Positions 60,318-64,000 of a stretch of DNA of 64,000 nt are shown piece after piece. This DNA is from Phoronis australis (taxonomy: Eukaryota; Phoronida; Phoronidae), in contig NMRA01000576.1 in the NCBI GenBank assembly GCA_002633005.1, positions 180,339-244,338 on the forward strand, written 5' to 3'. The translations under genes and the position numbers were made by a program. Positions within the stretch are counted from its first letter, which is position 1, and every line of letters starts with the position of its first letter. Under the pieces are notes generated by a model. It was given only the letters and a program-made list of their open reading frames with translations, did not search any database and was not told where the DNA came from.

Positions 60318-60629
60318 CTTGTACATAAGCTGTAAGCATGATGTAGTTTCTTAGTTTCCTACCACAAAATGGAAACTCGTCGCCTGGACACTTCATTTCA
60401 CATTCCTTTAATTCAACTAGCCCGTATTTTCCGTAAATATCACCACACCAACACTGGTTTCCATTTTGAAGAGCAGCATATCGGTACCACAGAAGTTCAC
60501 AATTAAGCTTGCATAACGAAGGTGAATTTCTTTCGCCCAAGTCAATGAACGTTTTCATGTCTGGCCTTTCCAGGTTGTCGACGAAACATCCTGGTAATTT
60601 TGGTAATTCGTCCGGAAATGTTGATACTG
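60318..60629 (-). CDS. WSC domain exon, type A (right set)
   Basis: Encodes one WSC domain: ELPKLPGCFVDN, LCKLNCELLWYRYAALQNG, QCWCGDIYGKYGLVEL, CEMKCPGDEF, CGRKLRNYIML. The acceptor TATTGTTTCAG and the donor CAAG|GTAAGC are both phase 1; 312 bases, symmetric and open. It is the clear partner of 14897-15223: the string from LWY to YGKYG is nearly the same in both. It is the first recognised WSC exon of the - strand gene; its signal peptide and 5' exons are not seen. Confidence 0.9.
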
Positions 60630-61583
60630 CTGAAACAATAGTTTCCATTTTACATTGTCCACGTTTAACGCCAGGAATACGTAAGCCTGTTGCTGATTTG
60701 TTACCGTTAGTAATAAATTATGCAAATTTAGTTAGGCTTTCATGTGACAGGGAATGCACCACGCAGAAATTAACAATTGTCAACCAATTTTAGTTGATTA
60801 TGCAAAGAAAAAGCAAAACTCAGTACCCAGGCCATCTAGAGGAAGTACAAAGGTCATTCTATACTTAAATTCGATTAAAAACGTTTATTTAAAATTGCTT
60901 TTAGACTCAACACTAAAGAAATCTACCAGAACAGTGTGCATAGCTGGGAGTCTAACTCTCCCCAATCTAGCGAGATAGCTGAACAATAGCATCAAATTAC
61001 ACACACGCACGCACACAAACAGCTTCCGGACATTCAGAAAAACAAGCAGAGACATATTCACACAGACACGCACGGGCACGCACGGACACAAACGCACACT
61101 CACAAACATACAGACGATCCCACAGAGTACTACCAATTGGCAAAAACATGAAGAGACAGAAAAAAGGCAGTAGGAAGAAATCATGGACGGCAGAGAATAG
61201 TCAATGAGCCAGGTTGGCAACGTTATAAGTCTTTCATGTGAAGGGGAATGCGCCATGCAGAAATTAACAAGGTGTCCTACATTGATTCCAGATTTCAGAA
61301 CATGTTTCTTCCATCGAATGATGCTTGTTTCTTTACACATGAAGTTGAATGGATCCAGCGCCTGGGTGATCATGACTGGATGCACATGAGTGGCACCCTA
61401 GCGGCATCCGGGGCAGTAGGTTAAAATTATTAAAAGGGGTGACAATGCATAATACCAATACTGTTTTTAGGCAAAAACTCGAAGCAAACACAATTGTGTA
61501 ACTGAGGGTCTTTTATTATAATTGTCAATCAGATAGTCAGATTGACTGAAATGTTGCCGAATATAAAGACTTGGAACAGTTGC
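60630..61583. other. upstream of - strand WSC gene, with short repeats
   Basis: A 40-base direct repeat occurs at 60737-60776 and 61231-61270 (36 of 40 identical), starting CTTTCATGTGA and ending CAGAAATTAACAA. A CA/CG-rich tract lies at 60995-61110 and produces a long but meaningless frame on the - strand. No exon called. Confidence 0.5.
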
Positions 61584-62151
61584 TTAATAAGGAGTGTAGC
61601 AGTTCATTGTACTAAGCCAATAAGCTTCACTGTATCTTGCATTGTTGACACGGACAAAAAGCAAAGGACGCGTTGTTTTACGTTGAAAATAGGCAAGTGA
61701 TGGATCCAGAGAGATTGTCTCCACAATACCGATGGTTCTGAGAAATGTTAAAATTGACGTAGATCTTGCAGGCATCAAGGCTCTGCCGTGGTAGTGACCA
61801 TTTGTAAAACATTGAGCAACCACTTGCAATTGCAGTGAACTGTTTTGAAGCCCATGACCTGGGAAAGAAGCCGATTATACCAAATTTGGCAGGAATGCAT
61901 GAAGCCTGCCCAAGGAAGCAAAAAGACACATGTTCAGAAAGTCATTGTTCCAATGAAGATGTTTAGTTTTGGCATATGTTTCTTGGTGGAAAAATAAAAT
62001 TGCATGCTTTGAGTGGAGTTCTATATGGTGAGTCGTATGAATCCTGACAGATGGAGCACACTGTGATGGGTTCCCTGGGTAAGGTTTCAAAAACTTGCAA
62101 GTTGTTGGCATCAAATTTATCAACGGGTGGCAACGGGCAATCCAAGATCAC
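61584..62151 (-). pseudogene. unrecognised coding-like block, decayed
   Basis: On the - strand one frame is open from 62123 to 61584 except for a single stop near 61875, and contains HGRALMPARSTSILTFLRTI, SLDPSLAYFQRK, RPLLFVRVNNARYSEAYW. An overlapping frame at 62151-61963 reads KFDANNLQVFETLPREPITV and CSICQDSYDSPYRTPLKAC, which could be a zinc-finger-like piece. The amino-acid usage looks coding, and two frames suggest a frameshift. I do not recognise the family; a transposon protein is the likeliest explanation. Confidence 0.3.
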
Positions 62152-63179
62152 AATTGGTCACAATTTCAAAATCCTATTAGTATTCATGAAAATTTTTGTT
62201 CTCAATTATGTGTTGTAAAAATTTACATCACGACTGCACTGCTCTATAACTTATCAATCTTGGCGATTTTGCTGTTAAAAGTCATACCATGTAACTGCAC
62301 TAACACATAAACTGAGCCTCCTGTATTGTTCTATGTTTTTGTAAATTATTCTTTTGTTAGTGTGATCTTGTTTATTACTGCACTATCATGTTCCTGGCTT
62401 TTGTTTTCTTTAATATTGGTGTTTTTGTTCGATATGATGTTTTGCTTAAAGGCGAATGCAACATTTGTTTCATGTCATATTTGGCAAAAACCACGTTTTG
62501 TTCATTATTCCAGACATATGTTTCAGTTAAGAACGGATTCCTGCCATTTTATGAATTATTCGCGCCTTACATCTGAAGTGACGTTTACAGTTAAGAATCT
62601 CAATCCATTTTTTGTTACTGCGAGGACGTGCTCCATTGTTGTTTCTGCGGGGATTTTCTAAAATTGTCGTTACCACCTAACGGAACCTATTGAAAGGGAT
62701 GAGGCAGAGACTGAGGACAGACGTGGTAGGACGTCTGGTGGCAAATGTACAGTTTGAACTTTGTTGCTGACCTTAATGGAATACCTACATGTATACTGTT
62801 CCAAATGAATGGTGACCTGAACAACAAAACACTTACATCCCGCTGTGTGACTCCCTTTGCCACATACCTGGCCCATTCTAAAAAGCCCTAATACTTAAGC
62901 CAAGTCCACAAACAAATTAATGTGGTAGGTTAAAAGCTGTTTAGTTGTTGTTAATACGTGCAGTGTATGCAAGTATGTCGAATGTTAATCAACTTACCTG
63001 TGAACCCTATTTCTTTTTATTTCATTCGGATTAATCGTCTTTAAAAAGTGCTCCCACTTCCCCACAGAACAAAACAATTCTCAACTTCCGCTATCTTTGG
63101 AAATGCGTCACACGAGGGAGGTGACCTGTCCATTTTGACTTTCTAAAACAGCTCTAAGGTGGGGTCGTTATTATTAAAA
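62152..63179. other. noncoding, nothing recognised
   Basis: AT-rich. The frame at 62326-62661 is hydrophobic and T-rich, with no domain. Confidence 0.4.
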
Positions 63180-63223
63180 TAATATAATTGGCCTATTTAC
63201 ACCGACCTCTTGTCTATTTACAT

Positions 63224-63270
63224 TGTCACGACGTTTCGGTCGGTATATTCTCCGGCCATCGTCAGGTGTT
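63224..63270 (-). ncRNA. hammerhead-ribozyme-like core, type I
   Basis: On the - strand: CAC (63268-63266), the core CUGACGA (63265-63259), an extra U (63258), stem II strands 63257-63252 and 63243-63238 (five of six pairs, one C-A mismatch) with an 8-base loop, then GAAA (63237-63234), CGU and C (63230), followed by GUG (63229-63227), which pairs with the CAC. Stem III would be the self-complementary ACGU, which can only pair between two copies, as in short-stem-III hammerheads described from Penelope-like elements and animal retrozymes. The extra U after the core and the short stems make activity uncertain. Confidence 0.45.
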
Positions 63271-63328
63271 CCCGCGTTCTTAGAAGAACGAGCACGCATA
63301 ATTGGTACACTGATGGTGTGAGTTTTTT

Positions 63329-63410
63329 GTCCGAGGTAGGATTTGTACCCACGACTTCTAAAACTACAAATAATTTGAGTCCAGCACCTTAACCATTACC
63401 CCAGGGAGTC
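63329..63410 (-). tRNA. tRNA-Leu-like sequence (pseudo, SINE head)
   Basis: On the - strand an 82-base stretch has an A box TGGTTAAGGTG, then GCTGGACTCAAATT, which places CAA in the anticodon loop as in tRNA-Leu(CAA), a longer variable region, and a B-box-like GGTACAAATCC (two changes from GGTTCGANTCC). The 5' GACTCCC and 3' CTCGGAC do not pair fully as an acceptor stem, so it is not a working tRNA. Confidence 0.6.
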
Positions 63411-64000
63411 ATCAATTAACTTAAAGGGAAATTTATTATGCATAAACCTCCCTAAGTAGACTAAGCCAGGTGTCACTTGGTTGTTTGCTTGGCTAATTGA
63501 AGATATTGCCTTGTACTTTCGTGACGTTTCTTTTGGTCCAACCTGTTTCACTGTCAAATATTCGAATGTTATTCCACAGGATATTGTGTTTTTTGGAGAA
63601 GAGAATTTGCTGAATATAAGAGGTGTTGTACAGAGGGTAATACGTCATCAAGAGTAGCAGAACACATGTGGGCGAAACAACACCATATCCAGTGGAATAA
63701 TATTCTCACTGGCGTATTTAGTGAACAACAAACTGCCCATCTCACTGTGTGTAGAACTGGGCATGTATTTACATCGTTGCAGGGCTCGTTCGAAGCTCTG
63801 GGCTGCAGACAACACCAGAAATGGGCGAAACATTGATAGTCCCTGGGATTGTACGCACTCGGTTTGGATGCACTGGTGACGCTTATTGAAGTACATCAGT
63901 TACTGACATTTTCCGATTCAAATCACACTTCCCTGACGGGGCATTGCAGGAAATCAGCAGTAACAGTACGGCAACCATCCTCGGGCGTTTTTTGCTAGAA
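63411..64000. other. noncoding, nothing recognised
   Basis: A frame at 63648-63896 on the - strand has no domain. Nothing else is seen to the window end. Confidence 0.4.

Larger units (their letters stand above)
63180..63410 (-). mobile_element. tRNA-derived SINE-like element with ribozyme-like tail
   Basis: On the - strand a tRNA-like head (63410 to 63329) is followed by about 60 bases of body and a conserved-looking tail with a hammerhead-like core (63270 to 63224), then AT-rich sequence. The layout of an RNA polymerase III promoter head plus a retroelement-type tail suggests a SINE. Flanking duplications were not found, so the outer borders are approximate. Confidence 0.5.

Noticed and set aside
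60885-61385. 166-codon - strand frame rich in Val, Cys and Ser
   Set aside because: Most of it is translation of the CA/CG-rich tract at 60995-61110; no domain.
62326-62661. 111-codon hydrophobic frame as a membrane protein
   Set aside because: T-rich DNA gives Phe/Leu-rich translations; no charged pattern or homologue.

Overview
This is a gene-poor, AT-rich stretch of animal nuclear DNA. The evidence is GT-AG introns with phase-1 exon borders, extracellular modules (WSC, C-type lectin, LDL receptor class A) and a mix of old DNA transposons, non-LTR retrotransposon remains and a tRNA-derived SINE-like element. The families suggest a marine invertebrate, but the sequence does not name the phylum. 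Most open frames in the window are chance frames in AT-rich DNA; no complete single-exon gene is seen.

Layout. 0.6-3.7 kb: a CTTAAG-rich palindromic array, a MITE, and a possible hAT end. 3.7-7.7 kb: a 3,975-bp element with long terminal inverted repeats built from CGACC units. 7.8-11.4 kb: one decayed, intronless reading frame of a multi-domain family that ends in a FEN1/XPG-like nuclease domain and a Tesmin/TSO1-type CXC motif. 14.9-32.9 kb: three intact WSC exons on the + strand (types A, B, C). Around them lie a THAP-bearing repeat, a degenerate retrotransposon and short repeats. 33.4-34.4 kb: a 5'-truncated non-LTR insertion with an 11-bp target-site duplication. 37.3-39.2 kb: a decayed C-type lectin / C-type lectin / LDLa locus. 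40.3-41.9 kb: an inverted repeat. 42.7-45.1 kb: two possible signal-peptide exons, one with a duplicated TATA-like 5' region. 45.5-50.3 kb: a second THAP-bearing repeat and a broken WSC exon, bracketed by CTCTGCGCG-type repeats. 53.9-60.6 kb: three more intact WSC exons, on the - strand, again in transcription order A, B, C. 63.2-63.4 kb: a tRNA-Leu-like sequence followed by a hammerhead-ribozyme-like core.

Main interpretation. The six intact WSC exons form two convergent sets in mirrored order, each exon pairing by sequence with its counterpart in the other set, and all six are symmetric phase 1-1 exons. This looks like an inverted duplication of a secreted or membrane WSC-module gene, with a seventh, broken copy between the sets. 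Lectin and LDLa remains lie on the same strand downstream of the left set, an order reminiscent of polycystin-1-like proteins; that link is inference only. The other notable item is the nuclease/CXC family pseudogene beside the TIR element.
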